Of a stretch of 64,000 nucleotides of DNA, positions 1-11,763 are shown in pieces. A program made the position numbers and the translations under genes. Source of the DNA: Samsoniella hepiali (taxonomy: Eukaryota > Ascomycota > Sordariomycetes > Hypocreales > Cordycipitaceae); contig LNDK02000024.1 in NCBI GenBank assembly GCA_001455915.2, positions 1,302,001-1,366,000 on the forward strand. The letters run 5' to 3'. The first letter of the stretch is position 1; each line of letters opens with the position of its first letter. The notes under the pieces are model-generated. The model ran no database searches. It saw only the letters and a list, made by a program, of their open reading frames with translations, and was not told the origin of the DNA.

Positions 1-714
1 TCTGGATCAACCATGAGACTCTTCCGTCGTGTTCCGTCGGACAGCTCCACAGGAGGCCAGCTCGGTCGTCCTGCTTCGCCGGACGACGTCTTCTGCGATG
101 AAAACCAACCGCTGTCGGCAGCTGCTCCTGTCGTGCCGTTCGGTAAGGAAGCCGTCATCGGTCGCCGACTGTATACCAAGGCCATTGAACCCACGATGGC
201 TGAACTCCACGCGCAAACGTCTGCCATGCAGAAGCGGGAGGCCTTGGGCAAGGTTTCCGATGCCCTTGCGGCCCTTGACGCAATCGATCCCGAAGGTGCG
301 TACCACCTCATGGCCAACCTCATCACCTCCATGGCCAAGGACAACAAGCTTGACGCCGCGTTCCTGCGCCAAGCCAACGTCAAGGTAATCCCTGATGACG
401 GTACCCCGCAAGGCACTGTTGTGATTAAGAGTAGCACACCAGCCAGCAACGGCACCATCAACACATCCTGCAGTCCCACCAAGCTGATCCTCAGCTCCAA
501 CAACCCGCATCTCAAGAGCCACCGACGGCGTCAGGCGGACTCTCCCAATGCTTCCAGGCTTCACGAAAAGAGCTTCGAGAGCGAGAAATCCATACTTGAC
601 GAAAAGTATCCTGGAGGCGAGGCGCGCCCGGGCATGGAGCACTGCAAGCAGTTGGCTGATGTTTTGTACAACCGCTGGTCTGACGGCCTCCGCATCCGGT
701 GGCCTCAGGTCTAA
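1..714 (+). CDS. 3' part of an unrecognised protein-coding gene (5' end outside window)
   Basis: The reading frame is open from the first base of the window to a TAA-type end at 712-714. The first ATG is at 13, but the frame continues upstream of it, so this is probably the last exon of a longer gene. About 237 residues are visible. The most protein-like stretch is roughly residues 55-115 (helical, Ala/Leu/Met-rich, including DPEGAYHLMANLITSM). A Ser/Asn-rich linker follows, then a conserved-looking C-terminus with YPGG and an LADVLYNRW stretch. I do not recognise the family. The gene is convergent with rai1. An overlapping antisense frame of similar length looks like a shadow. Coding status is likely; function is unknown. 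Confidence 0.55.
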   Translation, partial: SGSTMRLFRRVPSDSSTGGQLGRPASPDDVFCDENQPLSAAAPVVPFGKEAVIGRRLYTKAIEPTMAELHAQTSAMQKREALGKVSDALAALDAIDPEGAYHLMANLITSMAKDNKLDAAFLRQANVKVIPDDGTPQGTVVIKSSTPASNGTINTSCSPTKLILSSNNPHLKSHRRRQADSPNASRLHEKSFESEKSILDEKYPGGEARPGMEHCKQLADVLYNRWSDGLRIRWPQV

Positions 715-1404
715 GCATGAGCTGCAACTCAACAAAACAAAAATAACAAAACAAACTCAAAAAAAACCCCGAATGTCATTATTTGCTTCACTAGCAATGT
801 AATAACATTCCTTGGCATCTTCTCCCTCACAATAGAGGGGAAACAAACGGGAATAGCGATGATGTTGATTGCTTTTTACATATCATCAAGCGTCTTGTGG
901 AGATATTTCTTCTTCTTTTTTTTTCTTCTTTTTTCTTCTTTTTCTGTCTTCTATGGAAGAATGTACGACTTGGATGTATGAGAATATGTACTCTTGGATT
1001 TTTTTTCTGCATACCGCAAGCTGAAGGATTACTGTCAGAAATCAACAACACGGATTTGATGCAACATATGGACGAGGCCGGTACCGCCGAAAGGGCAAGT
1101 TGACACAAACTATATACGAAATAGGTTTTGCATCTTGGCCAGGGCGGTGACGAACACAGAGCTATTCGAACAGCTTGACATCTCAGCTCGGGGTTGCCTT
1201 TCTAGAGAGAATCTGACGACCTTGCCGGCGCATTCGGCGTTTTTAAGGAACACATTCGGGATTTCCTTCTTTTTAACTTTAAACAGATAGCTATATAGTT
1301 TGCCACTGAGTGGTAGAGACTTACATTTGGTCATTTAATAAACCATGATTACCAATAATCACGCAAGACTTTTTCATATCGTGATTTCCGTGAGAAAGCT
1401 ACCT
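715..1404. other. Convergent 3' intergenic region
   Basis: This lies between the stop codons of the first gene and rai1. It holds a TTC/TTT-rich pyrimidine tract around 903-948 and short A-runs near 745-770, consistent with 3' UTR and polyadenylation sequence. I see no gene. Confidence 0.6.
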
Positions 1405-2663
1405 TTACACGGGCTGGGGATTGTCCGCTCCCAACGATAGTTTGATGCGCCAGTTTTTAAAGTCATCTGACAGTATATCGCCATGACCAGTCTCTTCCAC
1501 CTTGAACACCTCAATCATGGGCGACTTGGGCTGCCGCCTGATTCGCCAGACGCCTTCGTCGTTGACGGTCTGCGTAAGAACTGCTCAGCATTAGTAGCCG
1601 ACCCGCGAGGGAGACGGACGGACGGTGGTGGCAAGAGGGGTGAGGGGGAAACTTACACTCTAGAAACGCGGCAGCAAAGTTGACGCACATGTCGGCGTTC
1701 CAGGACGGGTTTGGCTTCCCGTTGACCGTCTCGGGGATCTTTTGTGTTTCGATTTCCCGCACATTAAGCAGGATGCCGTCGCGGGAGCGGAACCCCACGA
1801 TGATCTTGGGCACGCCCAGCAGAAACGACTGAATCCAGTACTTCATCAGCTTGCGGTGAAAGTTTTCCATGTCTCCGGGGCCGCGGATCTCGGCGCTCGT
1901 CTTGAGCTCGACCCAGTTGATCGGGCTGCCCTTTTGCGCGGGCTTGGAGTCCCATATGGCATCGACTTCCCCTCCGAGGCAGAGGATCGATTTACCTATG
2001 CCGGTCCGTACGACGGAACAGTACTGCTCCTTGTTGTTGACGACTTCGTTTTCCCGGTTCTCAATGAAAGCTCGCTCCGTATCGCCCCACGGCGCAGGTA
2101 TCGTCGCCAGCGTCTCAAACTTGTAGCCCCAAAACTGCATAACCTCCAAGGGCGGGCCATGCCTTCGGCGATTCTGGCCCTCGTTTTGGCGAGACGCTAC
2201 CTTGTGCGCGTTGTTTTCTTCGATGAATATGCAGTCCTGGTAGAGAGTGGCGTTCATCTCGAAACCGTCCTGGTGGTCAAACGGCGTCGCCATGATCTTG
2301 GTCATCATGCCCCTCCACGTGACGAAGTGAGCGTCTATCTTCTTGCCCGTTTCCTTTTCGTGGGACATGATGGTTGTTAATAAGCTGTCGAGATGCTCAT
2401 CCTTGGAGTCGTCGAGCTTTTGAAAGGTGTCGAAGCCTTTGGAGAGATCTGCGCCCAGCTGAGGCGTGTAGTACCACTTGACCGAAGCGTCGCCTAGCGA
2501 GAACTCATGGTTTTTGTTGTAGGAGAAGCACGCAATCTCCTGCGACATGCGGTTAGCAAGGCGATCGCGTCTGCAAGTCGTAGTCGCTTACCTTGGGCCG
2601 CCGGACAGGCTGGCTCGCGCCGGCGAAGCGGCCAATTGGCTGCACCGGGAATTGCGCAGACAT
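1405..2663 (-). CDS. rai1: Decapping nuclease Rai1 (DXO/Rai1 family)
   Basis: Three exons join in phase: 2592-2663, 1657-2539 and 1405-1580 (introns 52 and 76 bp), giving 376 residues, close to the usual length of fungal Rai1. Visible catalytic signatures of the DXO/Rai1 fold are GEVDAIWD (about 214-221) and WVELKTS (about 233-239), followed by the YWIQSFLLGVPKIIVGFR region with the conserved Gln. These match the Glu/Asp, Glu-x-Lys and Gln that bind metal and RNA in DXO. In known fungi Rai1 removes incomplete or non-canonical caps from nuclear mRNA and stabilises the 5'-3' exonuclease Rat1/Xrn2. The third exon restores a normal C-terminus, with an ITGHGDIL-like segment, that unspliced reading would lose. 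The gene is divergent from the chromodomain gene across about 0.7 kb. Confidence 0.93.
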
Positions 2664-3374
2664 GATCTATGAGAACCCTCTCATCTAGTCTAATGCTGTG
2701 CAGTATGTATAAATACTTGCAAAGCCTCTGAGTTTGGAAAATGTGTTGAAGGCAGAAAGGCTCGGCGATGTTAGGCCCACAGATTAAGTTCCAAGGTAAC
2801 TAGCAGCGCTGCGAGACACAGGCGGTTGATCACAGAGCAACCCTATACCAGAGCTCCGGCGCAAGTTGGGACGCGTCATGAGTTCGCAAGGCAAAACTAT
2901 CGTCGAAAGAAGAGCGATTTTGTGTTGGAATCGCCAAACTTCTCCTATGGCTTAGAATTTGAATTACATCAAGGGGCATTGAATCAAAAGTCCCAAGGCG
3001 ACAGGCTGCAAGCAACTGACCTTCTTTACATGCAGTGGCCCGTTGTCGCTCCTGCTATTACGGAGCATTGTCCGCAAGATGAAAAATTTGTTTCCATCAC
3101 CCTTACTTGCTGAGCCAATTTAATCAAATTACCAGTTTCAATTTCATCCCACTTTCCGTCTTTTCTCCTGCTGGTCTTTGCCTGTGCAGTCGCAGACTTG
3201 AAGCAGTTCACAAGCACTGCCAGATGCAACCACGTGATAGCGCTTCACGACTGCGCCCGCTAGAGCGCTTTTGGACCCCTTGGCTCCTTCATCGACGCTG
3301 CAGTAACGCGCTGCAGCCCGTCTTATATCCAGAGTCCTCGGCTGCGCACAACGACGACAAAGGCCCCCAGCCTA
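2664..3374. promoter_or_regulatory. Divergent promoter between rai1 and the chromodomain gene
   Basis: The 711 bp between two start codons must contain both promoters and leaders. The open frames inside it (for example 2826-3113 +) have no recognisable product and overlap frames on the other strand. No specific factor site stood out. Confidence 0.5.
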
Positions 3375-6300
3375 ATGCCAAGGTCAAAAAAGCCAGCGCG
3401 GAACGGGAAGCAGCCATCAGAGCAACCCGTCGAAACAGGGTGGTTTGCCATCCGCCGAATATTGGACGAGAGGCGCATCGCAACCAGAATCCAGTACCTT
3501 GTTGACTGGGACGACGACGCCACTACTGGCAAACCTCACGAGCCGACCTGGGCTTGGGTAAGCCACCACGCATACAACTTTCGAGTGATCGGCACTAATC
3601 AGTCGCTAGAGCGCCGACGTAACTACCCTTGCGAAGAGAGAGTGGAAGGCGAGCAAAGGATCGAGCGACTCCAAACCACTGCCCGCGCCATCAGACACCC
3701 TTGCCAGCCAGGCCAGCCAGGCCAGCCAAGCCGACCAATCCCCGCGCCCTGCCAACTTTCGCCAACTAGAGAGAGCAAAGTCAAAGACACGCGCCAGATC
3801 GTCCTCTGCTACCTCGAGCATCGAGGCTGGGCCTGCTAGGAAGCGCCTGCGATACAGTCCAAGTCCTTCCTCCGAGCCCGTCCCTTCCATCGTCTCGGCG
3901 CCTTCTCCCAGCCCTGCGACTGATCTATCTGAAATCGAAGGCCCGGTTGACGCTCCGGCCGAGTTCATCGTTGGTATTTCAAAGACTCCAAACTTTGATC
4001 CCTCCGAATTCTTTAGCGTCGCTGGATCGCAATCGACCAGCTACCCGTCGCAATCATTAAGTGAGCTTGAAGAGCAGGATCACCGAATCGCGCTTTCTAG
4101 TCAAATCAGCCGCCGAACTGTCCCAGACTCTCAAGACTACTCTGGACAATCACTATCTACCGCTTCTCACCACAAGTCCTACGAGAGCGTTGTCTCATCA
4201 CTACCGGAATCTGACTGCGCCGTCATCCCAGACTCGCTGGAACGAGAAGGAAATCGCATCATCGTATCAAGCGACGCGGGGAACCTTCAAGAGCGCATTC
4301 CAGAGTCCAGCATCCTAGCTGAACCCAGCGTTAACTCTGCCATCCCCTCCCGCCAACAGGAGGCAAAGGAGCAATCTTTCTACAACGTCCCCGGACTCAA
4401 CAGTACTGAAGACGGTCAGGATAGTTCGAAGCAAGCTTCCACATCGCCACGACTCACGACCAGTGATTCGTTGCCAGTAAGCTTGGCTGAGGCGCCCGAA
4501 CTCCTTACTCAGGTTGAGATACACGAACCTTCTACTTTTCTTTCAAGCTCGCCTCGTCGAGAACAAGTATCCCCACCCTCCAGTCGGGCCGCCGCAAGCC
4601 CGGCTCCGCAAGCCAGCCACCGACCATCACAAGACGCCCAGGTGGTTTATAATTTTTTCGATACTGTATTAGAACGAGTTAGCGACAGCAACAAGACCGA
4701 CACACCATCGGGGAAGGAGACTAGCAGGGATTCACCTAATAAATCTCTGTACAACCCTCAGAAGATTGTCGACTTTCACCCTGGGCACGATATCAGCATG
4801 GCAGATGACATAGGCGACAACGCAGGCACGCAGCGATCGGCTATTGACGAGCTGAGTGAACTGTTTACTCTAAATCCATCTAGCAGTTCTCTGCTACATC
4901 TACTAGATGATTCGAATCAACCTCCCGGTGAAGCGAATGTCGTCTCTGAGCCAGAGAAGGTACAAGAGGATGCGCAGCAAATCCCACCAGCTGCCGGGTC
5001 CCTCGATCCGAGCCATTGGCATCCGCCTACAGTTGAGGCTGTCGATGAATCAGATCTGACTGCTGCAAGCAGTGGTATCGCTTTCCATACACAACCGGAC
5101 GCACATACGCAGGTGCGTATGCCTATACAACTCCATGAAGAGCAGCCAGGTACCATCTCGCCGTCGGACATTCTGGAATCTGCTGGAGCGGTGCTGGGGG
5201 GTAACGCGGACCCGATGCTCGACACGCTCGGAGTGATACCGGCTGCAGTTTTTGGGAGTTCTGCTGAACCTATTACCGTCGGACAGCAGTCGCCCGGATC
5301 GCCATCGTCATCTACCACAAGCGACGACCCTGTATTGATGCAACATGTCATCACATTACCGTTCCAAGCGAGCTTGCGACCGCAATATGACGACATCCTG
5401 CTTGCTCACAGAAAGCAGGTCAAGGACTTCTCCGAAGTGTTTAGTAACGAAGAGTACGTCGAGCCTAGTGCTAGTCTCGTTGCAAAGATTGATGATCTGT
5501 TCACTGCTCTTCGCAATCTATGCGATTACCCACAAGACATTATCGGAACAACATTGGAACAGCTCGCTCCGCATGAGCAGGTAAAATATGCCTCTGACGC
5601 CAACCCCAAGTTTTGTTTTGTCTTTGAGCTTCTGCAAGGCATAGAGACAAATATTCGCGTCCTCATTGTTGCCCAATCTGTCGAGCTTCTGCAGCTTTTG
5701 GCACATGTCGCGGCGACTTTGGACATAGATTGTTCAGCGCGAGCTCTTGGGTCATTGCGCAATGATTCCAATGACTCTGCGTGTAATGTCACGCTGGCAC
5801 TACCAGACGAGGAGTTTGATGTTGACGAGTTTGAGGTCGTCATTGGCTTTGATCACTCGTTTGGCGGCTCACCAGTAGCCCGGGCTTTGTCGCGAGAAGA
5901 GCAAGCAGTACGCCCTCCAATGGTGCTCACACTTGTCACCACGCACTCCATTGAGCATATTGACCAGCAGCTGCCGGAAGAACTGCGCCCTCTGGAAAGA
6001 AGGAACGCTCTATTGGCAGGCATGGTCAATGCTAGGAAGCTCACTAGCGACCCAGACCGCGGCTATCCTGAACCCTACGAAATTGCGAACATGTTCTGCG
6101 ATTTCCTCAATGGCGCTGTCGAGGGAGTTTTGTGGGAGCCTATCCCACTGCCCGAGGATGTGCTCGATATCTACATGAGCTCGCAGTCGCAGTCGCAGTC
6201 GCAGTCGCAGCAACCTGCAGCAGCTCAGACAGAAAGTAGCCGTAAGCGCAAGCTTGACGATGACAATGAGGAAGAGGCAAAGAGAGTACGAACAATTCCC

Positions 6301-7278
6301 AAGGAATCTACAACCGGCAACAAGGAAGTGCCCCTGCCGGACGATGTGCGCTGGCTTCTCAACTCTGTATCAGCGGTTGGCCAAACTCTACCCGGCTCGG
6401 GCGTGTCTATTCAAGTTTCATTGTCCGTGCTTCAGGCGCTCGCTGAACAGACCTCTGAGCTTGAGCGACGGGCCGCGGCAAGTGACATGGACGCTCAATA
6501 CAAGGGCATTATCGAAAGCCTAGAGGTGCGTGTGAAGGAATATGAGCGAACTTCAGAGAAAACCTACCAGAAGTATCGAGCAGCAGTTGAGGAGCGAACC
6601 AAATTTGAGAGAGATAAGAAGCAATCAGACACTGCGCTCCAATCGGCGCAAGAAGCAGCCCAAAAAGAGCGCACAAAATTGCAGACAAAGATTGGCGAGC
6701 TGGAAGCAACCATTTCACGGCTTACGTCCGACGGGGAGGGAGAGAGCCCCCTGGCAGCCTCTGAAAAACTGCTCAAGGAAGCTCAAGAGACGGCGAAGAA
6801 GCTTGAAAAGCGCCTTCAAAATGCGACACAAGATGGCGAGTATGCCAAGAATGCATATCAGGAAGCATCCAACTCGGCAACGGTACTGCAGTCGGAGAAT
6901 AAAGAGGTTAAGGAACAGAATGAAAAGCTTCTCAAGCGCAGTTCAGACAACGTGGCTAAGATTCATGAGATTCAAAACGAGTCGATGGTCAAGGCCTACC
7001 TGAAGCAGATTGAGGAGCTCAAGATTCAGATGCGCGAGCGCGAGACGGAGCTGGATCGTGCACGAGAGGAGCTGCGGCAAGCAAGGACACGCCGTGAGAC
7101 GCGGCAGGCCAGCGTACCGCGCAGTCCTCGGATGGGTCTGATGAGCCCTCGCGCCGGACGTCCGTACGCGAACCCGGCCAGCCGAGGCACAAGCCCGACG
7201 GGCGCGGCGGAGGGAGCCATGATTGGGGCTCTCCCGGCCGGAAATGGCAATGGGCGATGGAACCATCTCAGAGAGTAA
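3375..7278 (+). CDS. Chromodomain protein with HDA1-complex subunit 2/3 (HDA2-3)-like region
   Basis: Two exons, 3375-3557 and 3610-7278, are separated by a 52 bp intron with a CTAAT branch site. Joined, they encode 1283 residues. Residues about 22-75 form a chromodomain: WFAIRRILDERR, an aromatic YLVDW core, then EPTW, and the helix AKREWKASK encoded just after the intron. A long Ser/Pro-rich disordered region follows. From about 640 to 900 is a globular segment resembling the HDA2-3 family of class II histone deacetylase complex subunits. The C-terminus (about 1000-1230) is a Glu/Lys/Gln-rich coiled coil. A (TCGCAG)5 run encodes a Ser-Gln repeat. Known fungal relatives tether Hda1/Clr3-type deacetylases to methylated H3K9 chromatin; Neurospora CDP-2 of the HCHC complex is a candidate equivalent (inference). 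Spliced coding status is strong; the exact complex is less certain. Confidence 0.82.
6181..6210 (+). repeat. (TCGCAG)5 hexanucleotide repeat in coding sequence
   Basis: Five perfect TCGCAG units encode a Ser-Gln run inside the chromodomain/HDA2-3 gene, between the globular region and the coiled coil. It is a likely site of length variation between strains. Confidence 0.9.
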
Positions 7279-7937
7279 TAGTTATGGCGTTTTTGCAAGC
7301 AAGCACTGGGATACAGGAGTCTGATTTTATGTATTATGGAATTTGATATTTGCTGCAGAGCAATCTGCCAATAGGACGCAGAAGCCTTATTACCTGGATT
7401 ATGAAATTTGATGTACGCTACAGATTTATCTGCTATTACATGGCAAGGAGTGAATTACACATTTTCATATAAGATTCCGAGGTGACAAGAGCCAGTATTC
7501 GTGTCGACATGAAGGCATCTCGAAATGACATTACTCGTGGTGCTGAAAACAGATTTTTAAGTATCATTGTCTCTTTTATTTTTACAGCCGACTGGAACTC
7601 CCGGGGTTGTGTGTCTAAGGTTCAAGTTTTTCTATTCTCTCCGCCATAATCCGGCCGCAAAACAAACAAAAACAAGGAAAGAATGAAGAAAAAATGAGTA
7701 AAGTGCACACCGTCTCTCCGTCACAACTGTTTCCCTTTCTCTAGTATCATATACAATTGGAGCTCTCCACGTCTCCTCGCATGCTCCCTCCCTTCGGGGT
7801 AAATAAATCTCGAGCCATTACATGTAGTCTTGCCATTGTTTTTGGGGGCTGGTGTTAAGAAATCGAGTTTCCCGCCTTCCTTTTTTTTTGATTCGTTATG
7901 GTGGTTGTGTTTGCTCGGGTAGGAAATTGCGTCTTCT
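7279..7937. other. Convergent 3' intergenic region
   Basis: This AT-richer stretch lies between the stop codons of the chromodomain gene and cox6. Two near-identical segments at about 7337 and 7399 (ATTATGGAATTTGATAT and ATTATGAAATTTGATGT) form a diverged short duplication. No gene is seen. Confidence 0.55.
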
Positions 7938-8918
7938 TTATTTCTGCTCGGTGAAGAGGTCCTCCTTCAGAGGTACGCCGAGCTCCTCGCGGAGGGGCTT
8001 GAGCTCCTGAAGGTATTGCTCGTACTGGCCCTTGGAGTCGACCTTGGCCTTGATGCCTGTATTATCGGGGTGCGTTAGTATTGTTTGGTCGGGGTTTTCT
8101 CGGCTTGACGTGGATCATGCCGGAGCTTCGCCGCAAAAGAAAAAATCATGTTGACGTACCCTCGAAGATGCGGACGGCAGTGGCAAAGTCGTTGACGCGA
8201 CGGGCGGCCTTGAGGGCGGCGGCGATGACGGAGGGAGAGGGGACGAGATCGTAGGCGAAGGCGTTGTTCAGGTTGCGCTGCGGAAAAAAAAAAAGATCAG
8301 CATCCAATTGATACTGCATTGTCTGGTTTTGGGGTGATAAATACCTGGAGCTCAAAGACATCCTGGACACCGTCGAATTCCTTCTCGAATCTGGAAACGT
8401 GTTGAGTTAGTCAAAAAATTCCGCACCGTAAGCTTCCTTCCATCATGGCTAATTGCGTAGCAATTCCAAGTCGATCGGGCGGGGTATCAATTGCTTTCGA
8501 GCGCCAATTGACACACACGAGCTGCACCGCGGATCAATTGAAGCTGTTGGACGCCTTTCCATGCGCTGGCGGACGACGCCCAAGGGAAAAAAAAACACGC
8601 CATCAGCTTCAAATGCCGCGATACAAAAAAACCCCACCCAACCCGCGCCCTTCCGAACAAAACGAATTGCTTTGCGAAAAAAAAAAGGACCTGTGACGAA
8701 GAAAAAAAAGCCTCGCGGGTGAATGTAGCTCACCGGGCAGTAAACTCCTCAAACGTCTCTTCGGCGTGCTCGCTGCGGCGGGGGACCGAGGTGCTGAAGC
8801 TGGCGACGGCGGCCGAACGAGCCATCAGGGGCGTGGCGACGACGGGACGGGCGACGGAGGCGCGGACAAAAGTCGCGGAGCCGCGGGCGGCGAGGCGGAG
8901 GAAAGCAGCGGAAGGCAT
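7938..8918 (-). CDS. cox6: Cytochrome c oxidase subunit 6 (mammalian Va), mitochondrial precursor
   Basis: Four exons (8734-8918, 8345-8390, 8160-8277, 7938-8056) join in phase to give 155 residues, a normal length for fungal COX6. The N-terminal 45 or so residues are Arg/Ala/Ser-rich without acidic residues, as expected for a mitochondrial presequence. The mature part begins near HAEETFEEFTAR and continues through the helical repeats typical of COX Va/6, including FELQRNLNNAFAYDLVPSP and AALKAARRVNDFATAVRIFEG, ending in KEDLFTEQK. The protein is a nuclear-encoded matrix-side subunit of complex IV that helps assemble and regulate the enzyme. Exon 2 is only 46 bp. The gene is divergent from the ELO gene across about 1.7 kb. 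Confidence 0.95.
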
Positions 8919-10606
8919 GGCGGGCGAAATTGGCGAAGTAGAAATGGGTTGATGGTAGACTGCGCGGAGAAGGAAAAAAAAAAGCTGGAGAAACTGTTCG
9001 GGTGAATTTGGTACAGGTAACTGAGGGTGTTTTCGCGGCTGGGCTTCGAAAACTTGGCATGACTAAGCCCGGGAGCAGGGAATAGGGTGTCATGACTGTG
9101 CGAACTGGGACACGAAAACTGTGGCAATGTGGTGGTGCGTTGGTGGGGAAAGGGGACAGTGCGACGGAGGGACGATACTGTGGTGATGACCGACGGTTTG
9201 GGAGAGCTTGCCATTAGCCCGGTTCCAATTCGTCGCTGGGGGCTGTCTGGTCATACTGGCGCTGGGCTAAAAAAGCAGGCCACTTTGAATCGCAAATGGC
9301 TTGACTTTTTTCTTTTGTGTTTTCGCGCGGCGCGGGCTGGACCGAGGGAAGGTGTGTGATTTATTTGACACAATTGATGTAGATATAAATAATCAATTGA
9401 CGGCGACATCTTTTGGAAGTTTCTTTTTTTTCCATCTTTTTTGCGTCTTCCTTTTCCTTTCCCTCTTTCACCATGATTTGTTGCCATCTCGTTACTGTCC
9501 CTCGAAGCCAGAGTCCACGTGTTCAGTTCTGGGCGACAGTGGTTGGCTAGTGAAGCTCGCTCGGCCGCACGACGCAACACCGTCTATTAGACTTGCGATA
9601 GACTCAACGAGATGTTATCCAATGAACCTAACAATTAGCCGCGTTTGCACCAATTCGGCTCATCGTCAACCGGACCACTCGCGCGTTGCCACTCCAAAAA
9701 AGTCCGAAAGCCCCGTCTCGATGCCAATGCAACGACAACCGAAATTACGGGCTCCTCCTTTTTTTGGATGCCCTCTGCGGAATGCTTACAGCCGATTCAA
9801 CACGGTCGCTGAGATTAAACCTACGGCTGCTCCGGCTAACTCGCAAAGAGCCGCCCCCATTTTCGCAGAGAGGGACACGTGACCTGGCTGGCTCGGTCGG
9901 CCACCACCCCAGCAAATCACATGCTGACGATGGCCAGATGCAACAGCCCGAAGGTTGTTGATGGACAGTGGACCACTGGTGACCTTGCCTCGCCCCCCTG
10001 TAGGAAAAAAAAAAGGCCACGAGTACCTGAATTTAGCGCTGTAGCATCCCATCGATTGGAGACAGTGACAGTGCATACAGCGCCCGCTCCAGCACAACCC
10101 AGAGCCCACTGTAGTCGTCATTGGCGCTCACGGTAGGCCAAGCCTAGCGCACCCTCCGCCAAACTCTCCGCAGTCTTGCATGCCAAATTTCCCCTTTTCG
10201 ATGGGCCAATAACCACCAAAGGCGAACCTTTTTTTCCCGCGTCTTCCCCCTGGGACAAGCCCTTTTTTTTTCTTCCCTCTCTTTTTTCTTCCTCCCCCCA
10301 TCATCTCTTTCTTCTTCTCCCCCCCCTTTCACTTCGGTTAATTCGAATCAAGGTGATTTGGTGGTTGCAAGTCCCAAGAATTGTGACCTCTTGGCCTTTT
10401 TGTTGCGTCTTTCTTCTTGTCATTCCTTCTCTACGATTTCACGTCTAGAACCCCTCGAATAGTACGTCGCAAGGACATCCTCGGCATCGTCGCGTCGCGT
10501 CTTGACCATCATCACCCTCGACATTGGACACCACTGTCGCTTCTCGAGTCTCGGCAACCCCTTTTACACGGTCTACCGAATTTAATAATACACCACCACC
10601 TGCACA
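8919..10606. promoter_or_regulatory. Divergent intergenic region between cox6 and the elongase gene
   Basis: About 1.7 kb contains the promoters of both genes. The ELO side has a strong CT-rich tract at about 10262-10328, typical of fungal leaders. CCAAT pentamers occur near 9224 and 10205, which would suit HAP-complex control of a respiratory gene, but single pentamers are weak evidence. The overlapping open frames at 9300-9960 have no recognisable product. Confidence 0.5.
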
Positions 10607-11763
10607 ATGGCTTCGATTCTGGATCAGATCCCTCTTCCCTCGGTGGACCGCCCCTTTGGCATCCACCTGTGGCCCATCTTCGACAAGGCTTGGACGGCCG
10701 TCGTTGGCTACCCTGCCGACGAGTTCAAGTTTGTGCCTTTTGAGACGCCCATGTCTACTCTCAAGTCAACCTCCATCTTCATCGTCGTCTACTATGCCAT
10801 CATCTTTGGTGGCCGCGCCCTCATGCGCAACCGCGAGCCCTTTCAGCTCAAGACGCTCTTCCTCATCCACAACTTTTACCTGACCGCCATCAGCGGTATC
10901 CTCCTGGTCCTCTTCATTGAGCAGCTTGTTCCCACGGTTGTCCGCGGCGGCGTCTTCCACGCCATCTGCGACCACTCTGGCGGCTGGACCCAGCCTCTGG
11001 TTGTCCTCTACTACGTGAGTCTATTGCGCTCGTACGTCATCTGCATTACTTGCTAACGTGTCTGCGCCACAGTTGAACTACCTCACCAAGTACCTTGAGC
11101 TTCTTGACACCGTCTTCCTGTTCCTCAAAAAGAAGCCTCTCAGTGAGTAGATACGACGCGCCCCGTCGCGCGCGCACCATTGCCATTGCATGCCCTTGCT
11201 AACAGCGTGTAGCTTTCCTCCACTGCTACCACCACGGCGCCACTGCCCTCCTTTGCTACACCCAGCTCATCGGCTCGACCGCCGTCTCGTGGGTTCCCAT
11301 CACGCTCAACCTGACGGTCCACGTCGTCATGTACTGGTACTACTTCCAGAGCGCCCGCGGCATCCGCATCTGGTGGAAGGAGTGGGTCACCCGTCTCCAG
11401 ATCATCCAGTTCATCATTGATCTCGGCTTCGTCTACTTTGCATCGTACACGTACTTCACCTCGACTTACTTCTCGTGGATGCCCAACGCTGGCAGCTGCG
11501 CCGGCGAGGAGTTTGCGGCTTTCGCCGGTATCGGTATCCTGTCGTCGTACCTGGTGCTTTTCATCTCGTTTTACTTTGCCACGTACAAGAAGGGCAGCAA
11601 GCAGACGACCCGCAAGTCCCTGCGCCGCATGTCGCAGGCTCCCCTTCCCGACCCCCTCGCCGTCGCCGCCGCCACCAACGGCCACGCCAACGGCAAGACC
11701 AACGGTGCTACCTCGACTGGTGCCAAGACCAACGGCACCACTACCCGCTCCCGCAAGGCGTAA
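10607..11763 (+). CDS. ELO-family very-long-chain fatty acid elongase
   Basis: Three exons (10607-11014, 11073-11142, 11213-11763) give 342 residues. The protein has about seven hydrophobic segments and the diagnostic histidine box HCYHH at 163-167, rebuilt exactly across the second intron. It is preceded by the conserved LNYLTKYLELLDTVFLFLKKKPL region and followed by a NLTVHVVMYWYYF segment. ELO proteins catalyse the condensation of acyl-CoA with malonyl-CoA in the endoplasmic reticulum membrane, supplying very-long-chain acids for sphingolipids. The C-terminus is basic and rich in Lys/Thr/Asn repeats (NGHANGKTNGATSTG), with Lys/Arg near the end as in ER-retained proteins. Whether it matches yeast Elo2 or Elo3 cannot be decided by eye. 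Confidence 0.94.
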
